From Pseudorhodobacter sp. (GTDB lineage: Bacteria; Pseudomonadota; Alphaproteobacteria; Rhodobacterales; Rhodobacteraceae), in NCBI GenBank assembly GCA_014378345.1, contig JACMNW010000363.1:1-10523 (forward strand): a DNA stretch of 10,523 nt. The letters run 5' to 3'. The notes beneath the pieces are model-generated. The model saw nothing but the letters and a program-made list of their open reading frames with translations. It made no database searches and was not told the DNA's origin. The position numbers were made by a program, and so were the translations under genes. This document shows, in pieces, positions 1 to 6,580 of this stretch; within the stretch, counting starts at the first letter, position 1, and every line of letters starts with the position of its first letter.

Positions 1-304
1 CCTTTTCCAGCACGGTGGAATAGATGCGGCCGGAGGAGACGCTGTCGGTTTTGCGGGCGTGCACGCCTGTGAAGCGTTCATAGTGGCCTAGATCAAGGTC
101 GGTTTCCGCGCCATCGTCGGTGACGAACACCTCGCCATGTTCAAACGGTGACATAGTGCTGGGATCGACGTTGAGGTAGGGATCAAGTTTCCTGAGCCGC
201 ACGGTGTAACCACGGGCTTGAAGGAGGGCACCTAAAGCCGCAGAGGCAAGGCCCTTGCCCAAGGATGACACCACGCCGCCGGTGATGAAGATATAGCGTG
301 CCAT
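1..304 (-). CDS. pyrG: CTP synthase, N-terminal part (runs off the left edge)
   Basis: The 101 visible codons are the start of CTP synthase, which makes CTP from UTP, ATP and glutamine in the cytosol, the last step of de novo pyrimidine nucleotide synthesis. The protein begins MARYIFITGGVVSSLGKG, the hallmark start of the synthetase (amidoligase) domain with its SLGKG nucleotide-binding loop at about residues 14-18. It continues through RKLDPYLNVDPSTMSP, HGEVFVTDDGAETDLDLGHY and HARKTDSVSSGRIY, all family signatures. The glutaminase domain would lie outside the window; a full enzyme is about 540-550 residues. The ATG is preceded by GGGAG at a normal distance. It lies downstream of secG in the same direction with a 153-bp gap, an order I know from other Rhodobacteraceae. 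A candidate promoter of its own is listed separately. Identification is near certain. Confidence 0.97.
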   Translation of the reverse strand, partial: MARYIFITGGVVSSLGKGLASAALGALLQARGYTVRLRKLDPYLNVDPSTMSPFEHGEVFVTDDGAETDLDLGHYERFTGVHARKTDSVSSGRIYSTVLEK

Positions 305-372
305 GGTGAGACTCCCGTGCGTTCAAAAAGGGCGGCGACAGGTCAAAAGAATCGCTGCATCACGGGGATTGA

Positions 373-401
373 GATGTAGCGGACCCTGAGAAAAAGCGCA
401 A
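373..401 (-). promoter_or_regulatory. candidate sigma-70 promoter for pyrG
   Basis: Reading the minus strand, TTGCGC (396-401) is followed after exactly 17 bases by TACATC (373-378). This resembles relaxed alphaproteobacterial housekeeping promoters. Transcription would start near 366, giving a leader of about 60 bases before the pyrG ATG. Match quality is modest and pyrG could also be read through from secG. Confidence 0.35.
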
Positions 402-457
402 CAGGACCGCTAGATGCTGTCTGGCGCCGTAGTGACCTGTCTAAAGCTGGTGGCGGA

Positions 458-820
458 TCAGTCGGCGCGTGGTGGGGTTGCGGGCGCGTCTGACGGGGTT
501 GGGGGCAGCAGGTCCTTGCCGGTGCCAAGTGGGGTGGCGGGCACGTCCGGGGCGGGCACGGTGCCGCCGATCTGGTCGATCACCGACGATGTGCTGGACC
601 TTGAGGCGGCAATGATGGTGAGTGCTATCGAGGTGGAGATGAAGGCTGCGGCCAGAACCCAGGTGACCTTGGCAAGCGCCGAGGTTACCCCGCGCCCGGA
701 GGTGGTGTTATTGCCACCGCCGCCCATACCCAAACCGCCGCCTTCGGACCGCTGAAGCAGCACAAGGCCGATCAGGATAAGGGCCAAGATCAAGTGGATG
801 GACAGAACAACATTTTCCAT
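458..820 (-). CDS. secG: SecG, preprotein translocase subunit
   Basis: SecG is the small accessory subunit of the SecYEG channel in the inner membrane and assists SecA-driven protein export. The 120-residue protein starts MENVVLSIHLILALILIGLV, giving a first membrane helix at about residues 3-22. Next comes the conserved LLQRSEGGGLG loop with a glycine-rich stretch (27-36), then a second helix at about 51-72. The tail (80-120) is rich in proline, alanine and threonine, as is common in alphaproteobacterial SecG. The frame is open upstream to 982, but the ATG at 820 matches the family N-terminus and has TTTTAGGAA upstream with a promoter-like pair behind it. The stop is TGA. It lies between the DUF6524-like gene and pyrG, all in one direction. 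Confidence 0.95.
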   Translation of the reverse strand: MENVVLSIHLILALILIGLVLLQRSEGGGLGMGGGGNNTTSGRGVTSALAKVTWVLAAAFISTSIALTIIAASRSSTSSVIDQIGGTVPAPDVPATPLGTGKDLLPPTPSDAPATPPRAD

Positions 821-849
821 GGGTGCGGCGGTTCCTAAAACTTTGCGCC

Positions 850-878
850 TGTCTAGGCGGATGCGGCGCGGTCTGCAA
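850..878 (-). promoter_or_regulatory. candidate sigma-70 promoter for secG
   Basis: On the minus strand TTGCAG (873-878) and TAGACA (850-855) are separated by exactly 17 bases, about 30 bases upstream of the secG ATG. This is the best promoter-like pair I found in the window. The -10 box also sits in a short inverted repeat (846-850 with 855-859, loop of four), which may be chance. Confidence 0.5.
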
Positions 879-911
879 GCCCTTGGGGGCCCGGTTGCAA
901 AGTGTGGCGGA

Positions 912-1307
912 TTACCTTTCGACTTCGTCAACCGTGGCTTGGCCTGACAGGCGTTGCCGCAGGATCGACCATGACAAGCCAATGCCGAGGATCAACGAAA
1001 GAGCAAGGATGCCCAGCCAGACGGTGACGTTTGTGTTGCCGAGTTTAAGCACGCCCCAATCGATCAGCACCCAGATGACCGCGCCGAACAGGGCAGCGAT
1101 CACGATCATGCCGAACGCACCGAGCGAGCGGAAGGTGGCGCCGACATAGATCATGTAGCCAACAGCGAGCAGAAGACCGAGCAGCAGGGTAAGGGGCATT
1201 TGCGTGTTCCAGTTCGCCTCAGCCCAGCGGACGAAGTTGTAGGGCGTGGGGTTGAAGGTGGCGGCGAGCAGCAAAAACGCGCCCAGCCAGCGGATGATAA
1301 TGCCCAT
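912..1307 (-). CDS. small four-helix membrane protein, probably DUF6524 family
   Basis: The 131-residue protein is almost entirely hydrophobic, with four likely membrane helices at about residues 4-19, 38-58, 64-86 and 95-114. It has a short polar tail ending TVDEVER. A conserved-looking stretch, NPTPYNFVRWAE (19-30), lies in the first loop, and IGLSWSILRQRLSGQ (108-122) ends the last helix. I recognise it as the uncharacterised DUF6524 type found in Rhodobacteraceae, but the family number is from memory. The function is unknown; the inner membrane is the expected location. The ATG at 1307 has AAAGG about nine bases upstream, and the stop is TAA. It lies 84 bp downstream of the VOC gene and 91 bp upstream of secG, so it may be co-transcribed with either. 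Confidence 0.8.
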   Translation of the reverse strand: MGIIIRWLGAFLLLAATFNPTPYNFVRWAEANWNTQMPLTLLLGLLLAVGYMIYVGATFRSLGAFGMIVIAALFGAVIWVLIDWGVLKLGNTNVTVWLGILALSLILGIGLSWSILRQRLSGQATVDEVER

Positions 1308-1391
1308 GATCTGCGCCTTTGTGACGGTGTGGTTGGCCCCTTGGTGCCAAAGGGCGGGGCGGCTGTCCAGCGGTTAGTCGGGGTCTGGGGG

Positions 1392-1775
1392 TTAGGCTGG
1401 CACCTCGCAGACGGCAGAGATTTTGTTGCCATCTGGATCGCGCAGGTAGCAGGCGTAGAAATTGGCACCGTAGGGGCGCAGGCCGGGGGCACCCTCATCG
1501 CTGCCACCTGCAGCAAGGCCCGCAGCGTAAAACGCATCGACCGCGGCGCGGGTGAGAGCGACCAAGGCGGGCATGGAGCCATTGGCGGTGCTGGCGGGTA
1601 GGCCGTTGTAGGGTTTGGTGACCCAGAACTGGATGCGGTCGGGAGCGGGGGCACCGTAGCCGACCTCGTCCGGTTCCTCGGCGCGCAAGCCTAGCCCAAG
1701 GGTGGGCATGACGGCATCGTAGAACTGTTTGGCGGCAGCAAGGTTGTTGCTGCCAAGGGTGATATAGAGAAACAT
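1392..1775 (-). CDS. VOC (glyoxalase/bleomycin-resistance fold) family protein
   Basis: The 127-residue protein has the vicinal-oxygen-chelate layout. An opening beta strand and helix, MFLYITLGSNNLAAAKQFYD, is followed by IQFWVTKPYNG (about 49-59) and a closing NFYACYLRDPDGNKISAVCE (about 104-123), which carries the DPDGN turn typical of the fold. Substrate and reaction cannot be told from sequence. Members of this subgroup are usually annotated as glyoxalase-like, and the usual first-strand histidine metal ligand is not evident, so catalysis is uncertain. A GTG start at 1805 is possible, but the ATG at 1775 has a strong GGAGG five bases upstream and matches the family start, so I chose it. 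It is divergent from purA across an 88-bp gap. The stop is TAA. Confidence 0.88.
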   Translation of the reverse strand: MFLYITLGSNNLAAAKQFYDAVMPTLGLGLRAEEPDEVGYGAPAPDRIQFWVTKPYNGLPASTANGSMPALVALTRAAVDAFYAAGLAAGGSDEGAPGLRPYGANFYACYLRDPDGNKISAVCEVPA

Positions 1776-1822
1776 CTGCGCCTCCGGGTCATTTTGCGGT
1801 TTCACTGGGGGAATTTGGTCGC

Positions 1823-1862
1823 TATAGAACGCACGGTTTCACCCAAATCGCAAGGATCTGTC
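1823..1862 (+). promoter_or_regulatory. purA upstream signals: possible -10 box and ribosome binding site
   Basis: TATAGA at 1823-1828 is a plausible -10 box, but the hexamer 17 bases upstream (TTTCAC) is a poor -35. AAGGA a few bases before the ATG at 1863 is a good ribosome binding site and fixes the purA start, which also matches the family N-terminus. The frame is open to 1794 without any conserved residues before 1863. Confidence 0.4.
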
Positions 1863-3224
1863 ATGGCCAATGTTGTCGTCGTCGGTGCCCAATGGGGCGA
1901 TGAGGGGAAGGGCAAGATTGTTGATTGGCTAAGCGAGCGCGCCGATGTGATCGCGCGGTTTCAGGGCGGCCATAACGCGGGCCATACGCTGGTGATTGAT
2001 GGCAAGGTTTATAAGCTGTCGTTGCTGCCGAGCGGGATTGTGCGCGGTGGTAAGCTGTCGGTTATTGGCAACGGGGTGGTGGTGGACCCGTGGCATCTGG
2101 TGATGGAGATCGACAAATTGCGCGGGCAGGGCGTTGATATTACGACCGAAAACCTGATGCTGGCGGAAAATGCGTCGCTGATCCTGCCGATCCACGGCGA
2201 GTTGGACCGCGCGCGCGAAGGCCAGACCGGGGTGGCAAAGATTGGCACCACCGGGCGCGGGATTGGGCCCGCGTATGAAGACAAGGTGGGCCGCAGGGCC
2301 ATTCGGGTGGCGGATCTGGCCGATGACGAAACGCTGGTCACACGGGTTGACCGTTTGCTTGGCCATCACAATGCGCTGCGCCGGGGCTTTGATATGGAGC
2401 CGATAGACCGCGAGGCACTGTTGGCGCAGTTGCGCGAGATTGCGCCGTAGGTGTTGCCCTATGCCAAACCTGTCTGGAAGGTGCTGAATGAAGCACGCCG
2501 AGCAGGTAAGCGGATTTTGTTTGAGGGCGCGCAGGGGGCGTTATTGGATATTGATTTTGGCACATATCCTTTTGTCACCTCAAGCAATGTCATCGCGGGC
2601 CAGGCGGCAACGGGGACGGGCCTTGGGCCGACGGCGATCGATTTCGTGTTGGGGATTGTGAAAGCCTATACCACCCGCGTTGGCGAAGGGCCGTTTCCGG
2701 CGGAATTATTTGACGACGATGGCGAGCGTTTGGGCGAGCGCGGGCACGAATTCGGCACGGTGACTGGCCGAAAGCGCCGCTGCGGTTGGTTTGATGCGGT
2801 TCTGGTGCGCCAAACTTGTGCGACATCGGGCGTGTCGGGCATTGCGCTGACCAAGTTGGATGTGTTGGACGGCTTCAAGACGCTGAAAATCTGTGTGGGC
2901 TATGATTTGGATGGGGTTCGGCTGGATTATCTGCCAACGGCGGCCAATCATCAGGCGCGGTGCACACCCATTTATGAGGAAATGGAAGGCTGGTCAGACA
3001 ATACCGCTGGGGCGCGGTCTTGGGCCGAATTGCCGGGGGCAGCGATCAAGTATGTGCGGCGTATTGAGGAATTGATTCAATGTCCCGTCGCGCTACTGTC
3101 TACATCGCCGGAGCGTGATGACACCATCCTGGTGACAGACCCATTTGCGGATTCAGGTGTTCTTTCTGCGGGCCGCTTGGGGTTTGTTTGCGCGCGTCCT
3201 GTCCTGTCGGCGGGGATGGGATGA
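1863..3224 (+). pseudogene. purA: adenylosuccinate synthetase, frame interrupted by an in-frame TAG and lacking its normal stop
   Basis: PurA joins IMP and aspartate using GTP, the first committed step from IMP to AMP, and is normally about 430 residues. Codons 1-195 are intact: VVGAQWGDEGKGK with catalytic D13, GGHNAGHT with H41, and IGTTGRGIGPAYEDK. Codon 196 is TAG (2448-2450). The same frame continues directly with VLPYAKPVWKVLNEARRAGK, FEGAQGALLDIDFGTYP, TGRKRRCGWFDAV and LTKLDVLDG, and reaches STSPERDDTILVTDPFAD at codon 430, the usual family end. There TCA (3153-3155) replaces a stop, so the frame runs on for 23 hydrophobic, unconserved residues to TGA at 3222. No frameshift or active-site change is visible. 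As read, the gene gives a 195-residue N-terminal fragment and possibly a C-terminal fragment from GTG at 2451. Whether it is a pseudogene, an error, readthrough or a split gene cannot be decided here. Gene identity is certain; its status is not. Confidence 0.9.
2448..2453 (+). other. in-frame TAG directly followed by GTG inside purA
   Basis: The sequence reads GCG CCG TAG GTG TTG CCC in the purA frame. A single C-to-T change from CAG (Gln) would produce this TAG. The adjacent GTG could serve as a reinitiation codon giving a 257-residue C-terminal fragment, but no good ribosome binding site precedes it (only a weak GAG about 12 bases upstream). Confidence 0.9.
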
Positions 3225-3262
3225 CATATTGGATCGACGACCGTTTGGTTTAGGAGAGAGAA

Positions 3263-3508
3263 ATGGCCTTAAGTTACAAAGCGCGTCGAGGCCTGTCTTT
3301 GGTGATCCTTTTGGTGGGCCTGCCCGCCTATATCGTGGTGGCGATTTCCGTTGTTAGCCTGATGGACCGCCCGCCGTTCTGGATGGAACTGGGGGTGTAT
3401 TTGGGCTTGGGCATTTTGTGGGCAATCCCATTTCGGCATGTGTTTCGCGGCATTGGCCAGCTTGACCCGGAAGCACAAAAGGCAGAGGTCGATGCGCCCT
3501 CTGCCTGA
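3263..3508 (+). CDS. DUF2842 family small membrane protein
   Basis: The 81-residue protein has two membrane helices, at about residues 10-33 (LSLVILLVGLPAYIVVAISV) and 41-58 (MELGVYLGLGILWAIPF). A polar tail with the motif GIGQLDPEAQ ends it. The short size, the MALSYKARRG start and the WAIPFRHVFRGIGQ stretch are characteristic of DUF2842, an uncharacterised inner-membrane family of alphaproteobacteria. AGGAG lies six bases upstream of the ATG. It is 38 bp downstream of purA in the same direction, a pairing I associate with Rhodobacteraceae, so it is probably co-transcribed with purA. If so, its expression could be affected by translation stopping early in purA. The last codons form one arm of a terminator-like stem-loop. 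The function is unknown. Confidence 0.9.
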   Translation: MALSYKARRGLSLVILLVGLPAYIVVAISVVSLMDRPPFWMELGVYLGLGILWAIPFRHVFRGIGQLDPEAQKAEVDAPSA

Positions 3509-3516
3509 TGGTTTTG
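3480..3516 (+). terminator. stem-loop terminator closing the purA-DUF2842 unit
   Basis: AGGCAGAGG (3480-3488) and CCTCTGCCT (3498-3506) form a perfect 9-bp stem with a 9-base loop, overlapping the end of the DUF2842 frame. It is followed by GATGGTTTTGG, a short T-rich tract. This is a reasonable intrinsic terminator for plus-strand transcription. Confidence 0.6.
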
Positions 3517-3526
3517 GTAGATGACG

Positions 3527-5734
3527 TTAGCCCGCCATCGAGCGGGCTTCCGCCAGATAACGCGAGCTTTCGGTCAGAACAAACTGGCCACGCTTGATTT
3601 TCTGGATGCGCCCTTCGCGTAGAAGTGCACCGAAGGTACGCAAGCCGTCTTCACGGGTATATTCGCTATCAGCCGACAATGCGCCGATCTGGCTCATTAA
3701 CTGGGGGCGCGAAAAGTAGGGGCGACCCTCGATGCAGACGGAATAGGCAGCGGCGGCCTCTAAAATCTCGGCAAGGCTGTTTGCGCCCAGGCGTTCGGAA
3801 AAATCGGCAAAGCCACGGGCGTCCGAAAAGACGTTGGCCGTGTCGATGTCTTCGTCTTCGTCGGTCTGGGGTTCCGGATCAACCGCCAGTGCGGCAGACG
3901 TGACACGGCGGGGACGCACTGGGCTATCTGGCACTGCCGTCAGCGACGCGCCACCGTCCGTGCGGGGGCGATCAATGCGCTGGGCTGACACAAGTACAAG
4001 GGGTGCAGGGCGCGGTGCGGCGGCAGCTTCATCGGCACCCGTTGGATTTTGCGGGCGCACGACACGGGCCAAATCTTCGCGGTAGGGGTCAAGCCGTTTG
4101 GTTTCCACCTCTTTCGGGGTGGTGCCGCCTTTGGCAAAACGGTCTGCAACTGTCGCTGCTACGGCAGCTTTCAAATGGGCAATAGCCGACAGGCGGCGAC
4201 GGTTTTCCGGTACGGCCATGACTTCGTTGGTTTGTTCAATCAGGCGCGATACGGCAGCCTCGCCGGTGGGGTCAAGGCGTTGACGGGCGTCGTCTTCGGG
4301 GCCGGTTTCATCGCCCTCATCTGCTGCAAGACTAACCACCGGGGCTGGTTCCAAGCTTTTCAAGGCACGCAATTCGCGACGCAACTCTGCTTCGGCGGCA
4401 GCGCCAAGCGCGTTGGCACCAGCGGCCGCGATGTCGGTCGAGGGCGCGTCACTGTCGGCGGCCATGTCATCACGGCGCACCTTGATGACGCGCGCGCGGG
4501 CCCGAAGGACTTTGTCGGATGGCCCCGCTGCGCCCAACGGGTCGGCCCCATAAACGCTGTCGATCTCTTCGATAACAGGATCAATGGCCGCTATACTGGT
4601 TTCAAGTGCATCGGCAACTTTTTCACTTTCGTCGTCCAATGGGGTATCTGAAGTGTCGCGTTCTGCAGTTTCAAGCCCGGCGTCGATGTCTGTGCCAAGG
4701 TCTTCGTCATAGACAATCGTCTGCGTCTGTGCGGGAACAGCCACCAAACCTGTGCTGTCCGCATCCCCATCAAGGGCGCGCAGATCGGCCAGTTCATCTT
4801 CGGTGATTTCGTTGTCTAGCGGGTCTGCGTCAGCTAAGTTTGATTCAGCCTCACCGTCGGCAATATCGTCAAAAGTCGCCGCAGCGTTCCAGTTTAATGC
4901 CGCGAGTAAGGCGTCATCTTCCGGCGAGGCGTTACTTGCTAACTGGACGTCAGGCGTGGGCTTAACAACGGCCAAAGCCACCGCTTCGACCGCTTCCATG
5001 TCGGCCAGTTCATCTGCCTCGTCGGCAGATAAAAACGGTGCTTCGTCTTCAAATGCTGTAGTATCGGCATCGGCATCGGCGTCGCTTTCGTCAAATTCTT
5101 CGACAAAGCCATTTGTTTCAAATGTGGGGTTTGCGGTGGCCGATTCTACCGGTTCCCACGCGTCGTTGGCATCAAACACAGCCTCTGGCGCAAATGCGGC
5201 AGAAATTGTGGTAATTGCCGCTGTATCATCCGCGTGCTGATCTTCGGAGTAATCGGCGAGAATCGGTTGAACGGGTACCGGATCGCGGGCTACGGGTGCG
5301 ACTTCTGCGCGGTGATCAGAAAGCTCTGCGTTTGCCACCGCGGCGCGGATGCGCAGCAGTTTCGCGGCTACGCCTTCTGGCATTGGGGCGGGTTGGGGCG
5401 TAGGGACTGCCCGAGACTGGACGGCAGGCATAGGGGACTGCGCTTGTGCTGTGGGCGGGTAGGACGGGGCTTGCATCGCGTCCCCGGTGCGCAAAACAAC
5501 GCCGTTTTCGCCTATTTTTGCCTCTACCCGGCGCTGAACTTCGCGTTCGGCAATCTTAAGCAGCATGGCTGCATCGGGTGTCGGGGGTTCGGCACCGAAG
5601 TAGCGGTCTTCGGCCGCGAGATCACGGAAGTATTCAGCAATTGCCCGCATGGTGTTGAATGGGTCATCGAACCCCTCCAACGTGCAAGAGAAAGTGCCAT
5701 AGGAAACTGTAAGTATTTTACTTGGCCCGATCAT
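3527..5734 (-). CDS. uncharacterised large acidic protein, conserved N- and C-terminal domains
   Basis: I do not recognise a function for this 735-residue protein; similar Rhodobacterales proteins are, as I recall, annotated only as hypothetical. It has no signal peptide or membrane segment, so it is probably cytosolic. Residues 1-85 look like a folded domain (SKILTVSYGTFSCTLEGF, then AEYFRDLAAEDRYFGAEPPT). Residues 85-125 are a proline- and alanine-rich linker. Residues 194-393 hold 60 Asp/Glu but only 4 Lys/Arg by my count and are surely disordered. A basic patch (KVLRARARVIKVRRDD, about 408-423) follows. A helical segment (about 496-535) contains IEQTNEVMAVPENRRRLSAI. A compact C-terminal domain spans about 635-735 (FADFSERLGANSLAEILEAA ... 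EDGLRTFGALLREGRIQKIKRGQF) and may be winged-helix-like. A TTG start at 5755 is possible; I chose the ATG at 5734, before the conserved block. It is divergent from thiN. Confidence 0.85.
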   Translation of the reverse strand: MIGPSKILTVSYGTFSCTLEGFDDPFNTMRAIAEYFRDLAAEDRYFGAEPPTPDAAMLLKIAEREVQRRVEAKIGENGVVLRTGDAMQAPSYPPTAQAQSPMPAVQSRAVPTPQPAPMPEGVAAKLLRIRAAVANAELSDHRAEVAPVARDPVPVQPILADYSEDQHADDTAAITTISAAFAPEAVFDANDAWEPVESATANPTFETNGFVEEFDESDADADADTTAFEDEAPFLSADEADELADMEAVEAVALAVVKPTPDVQLASNASPEDDALLAALNWNAAATFDDIADGEAESNLADADPLDNEITEDELADLRALDGDADSTGLVAVPAQTQTIVYDEDLGTDIDAGLETAERDTSDTPLDDESEKVADALETSIAAIDPVIEEIDSVYGADPLGAAGPSDKVLRARARVIKVRRDDMAADSDAPSTDIAAAGANALGAAAEAELRRELRALKSLEPAPVVSLAADEGDETGPEDDARQRLDPTGEAAVSRLIEQTNEVMAVPENRRRLSAIAHLKAAVAATVADRFAKGGTTPKEVETKRLDPYREDLARVVRPQNPTGADEAAAAPRPAPLVLVSAQRIDRPRTDGGASLTAVPDSPVRPRRVTSAALAVDPEPQTDEDEDIDTANVFSDARGFADFSERLGANSLAEILEAAAAYSVCIEGRPYFSRPQLMSQIGALSADSEYTREDGLRTFGALLREGRIQKIKRGQFVLTESSRYLAEARSMAG
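3529..3548. terminator. second stem-loop at the convergent 3' ends
   Basis: AGCCCGC (3529-3535) and GCGGGCT (3542-3548) pair perfectly around a 6-base loop. The hairpin lies inside the last codons of the minus-strand acidic protein, 23 bases after the first stem-loop. There is no real T-tract on either strand, so its role as a terminator is a guess. Confidence 0.35.
5065..5085. repeat. short in-frame tandem hexamer repeat
   Basis: The bases atcggc recur about three times in a row here and encode the DADADADA stretch of the acidic region. The unit is a multiple of three, so slippage would change the length of the acidic tract without breaking the frame. Confidence 0.5.
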
Positions 5735-5826
5735 CGGATGCCCGCCCTTTACCAAATTCTTGGCCTGTAATGACGCAACTCTTGTGTTAATCCATGGACA
5801 GACAGCGGTAATTTGAAGGATTGATT

Positions 5827-5859
5827 ATGTTCATCACCCTCGAATCCTGCCTTAATTGA
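5827..5859 (+). CDS. possible 10-codon leader peptide upstream of thiN
   Basis: ATG at 5827 opens a 10-codon frame (MFITLESCLN) ending in TGA at 5857-5859. It has a strong GAAGGA (5815-5820) six bases upstream, better placed than the one in front of thiN itself. Its stop codon overlaps the GAGGA (5858-5862) that serves thiN, whose ATG follows 13 bases later. This arrangement is what translational coupling or a leader ORF would look like, but so short a frame may arise by chance. No attenuator-like pair of hairpins and no TPP riboswitch is apparent. Confidence 0.35.
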   Translation: MFITLESCLN

Positions 5860-5872
5860 GGACAGTATCGGT

Positions 5873-6580
5873 ATGAATGGGGTGATTGTCCAATCACAGG
5901 ACGCGGTAACAGTTGTGGGTGGCGGCCCGGTGACGCGGCGGGACCTGGCGCTGGCTGTGGCGCGCGCGCCGGTTGTGGTGGCGGCAGACAGCGGGGCAGA
6001 TAGGGCGTTGGCGGCCGGGGTGATGCCCACTGCGGTAATTGGGGATTTTGACAGTATTTCGGACCGTGCAAAAGCTGCGATTGCACCGGAGAGGTTGTTC
6101 AGGATTGCGGAACAGGACAGCACCGATTTTGACAAAGTGTTGCGGTCTGTTGATGCGCCGTTCGTCTTGGCGCTGGGGGTGACAGGCGCGCAGGTGGATC
6201 ATGGCCTGGCCGTTTTGAACGCGCTGGTGCGGCATAGGGGATATCCGTGTTTGCTGATCAGCGGCAAGGACATTATCTTTCATGCGCCGGAAACGGTGGA
6301 GTTGACGTTGAAGGTTGGCGATCGGTTTTCGCTGTTTCCGATGGGGCCGATTATGGGCACGAGTCGCGGCCTGCATTGGCCGATTGACGGATTGCGGCTG
6401 GCACCGGATGGCAAGACCAGCACCTCGAACAAGGTCAGCGAGGCGAAAGTGCAGCTGCGGTTTGACCGCCCCGGCATGTTGGTCATTGTGCCACGTGCGC
6501 GGATCGATGCGGTAATCAGTGCGTTGGTGCCGAAATGGCGCGGGCGGCATCGCGCGCCACGCGGTGTTCACGCTGAATGA
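5873..6580 (+). CDS. thiN: thiamine diphosphokinase (thiamine pyrophosphokinase)
   Basis: The enzyme transfers pyrophosphate from ATP to thiamine to give thiamine diphosphate in the cytosol, and so allows use of salvaged thiamine. The 235 residues show the family motifs in order: VVAADSGADRAL (35-46), IGDFDS (56-61), QDSTDFDKVL (81-90), GVTGAQVDHGLAVLNAL (102-118) and SLFP (153-156). The thiamine-binding C-terminal domain has TSTSNKVSEAKVQLRF (192-207) and GMLVIVP. The third motif usually reads G-G-R before x-D-H; here it is G-A-Q, a mild deviation. Typical length is about 210-230, so the tail KWRGRHRAPRGVHAE is a little long, and this tail lies in the 65-bp antiparallel overlap with the transporter gene. 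GAGGA precedes the ATG by ten bases. The stop is TGA. Confidence 0.93.
   Translation: MNGVIVQSQDAVTVVGGGPVTRRDLALAVARAPVVVAADSGADRALAAGVMPTAVIGDFDSISDRAKAAIAPERLFRIAEQDSTDFDKVLRSVDAPFVLALGVTGAQVDHGLAVLNALVRHRGYPCLLISGKDIIFHAPETVELTLKVGDRFSLFPMGPIMGTSRGLHWPIDGLRLAPDGKTSTSNKVSEAKVQLRFDRPGMLVIVPRARIDAVISALVPKWRGRHRAPRGVHAE

Noticed and set aside
458..982. Longer secG frame starting at 982
   Set aside because: The extra 54 residues are not SecG-like and overlap the preceding gene; the ATG at 820 matches the family start and lies behind a promoter-like pair.
1337..1354. Hairpin between the VOC gene and the DUF6524-like gene as a terminator
   Set aside because: The stem is seven pairs including a wobble and no T-tract follows on the minus strand, so it is too weak to call.
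1151..1654. Minus-strand open frame of 167 codons spanning the VOC/DUF6524 gap, in another frame
   Set aside because: Proline- and serine-rich out-of-frame product overlapping two better supported genes.
4049..4651. Plus-strand open frame of 200 codons opposite the acidic protein, and another at 5234-5770
   Set aside because: Shadow frames; the minus-strand gene has conserved ends, and the antisense proteins have no fold signs.
5735..5872. TPP riboswitch upstream of thiN
   Set aside because: I looked for the conserved CTGAGA and ACCTGATC-type THI-box elements and they are absent; the gap is also too short once the leader ORF is counted.
5894..6571. Minus-strand open frame of 225 codons opposite thiN
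   Set aside because: Basic, His/Arg/Gln-rich shadow protein; all thiamine diphosphokinase motifs are on the plus strand.
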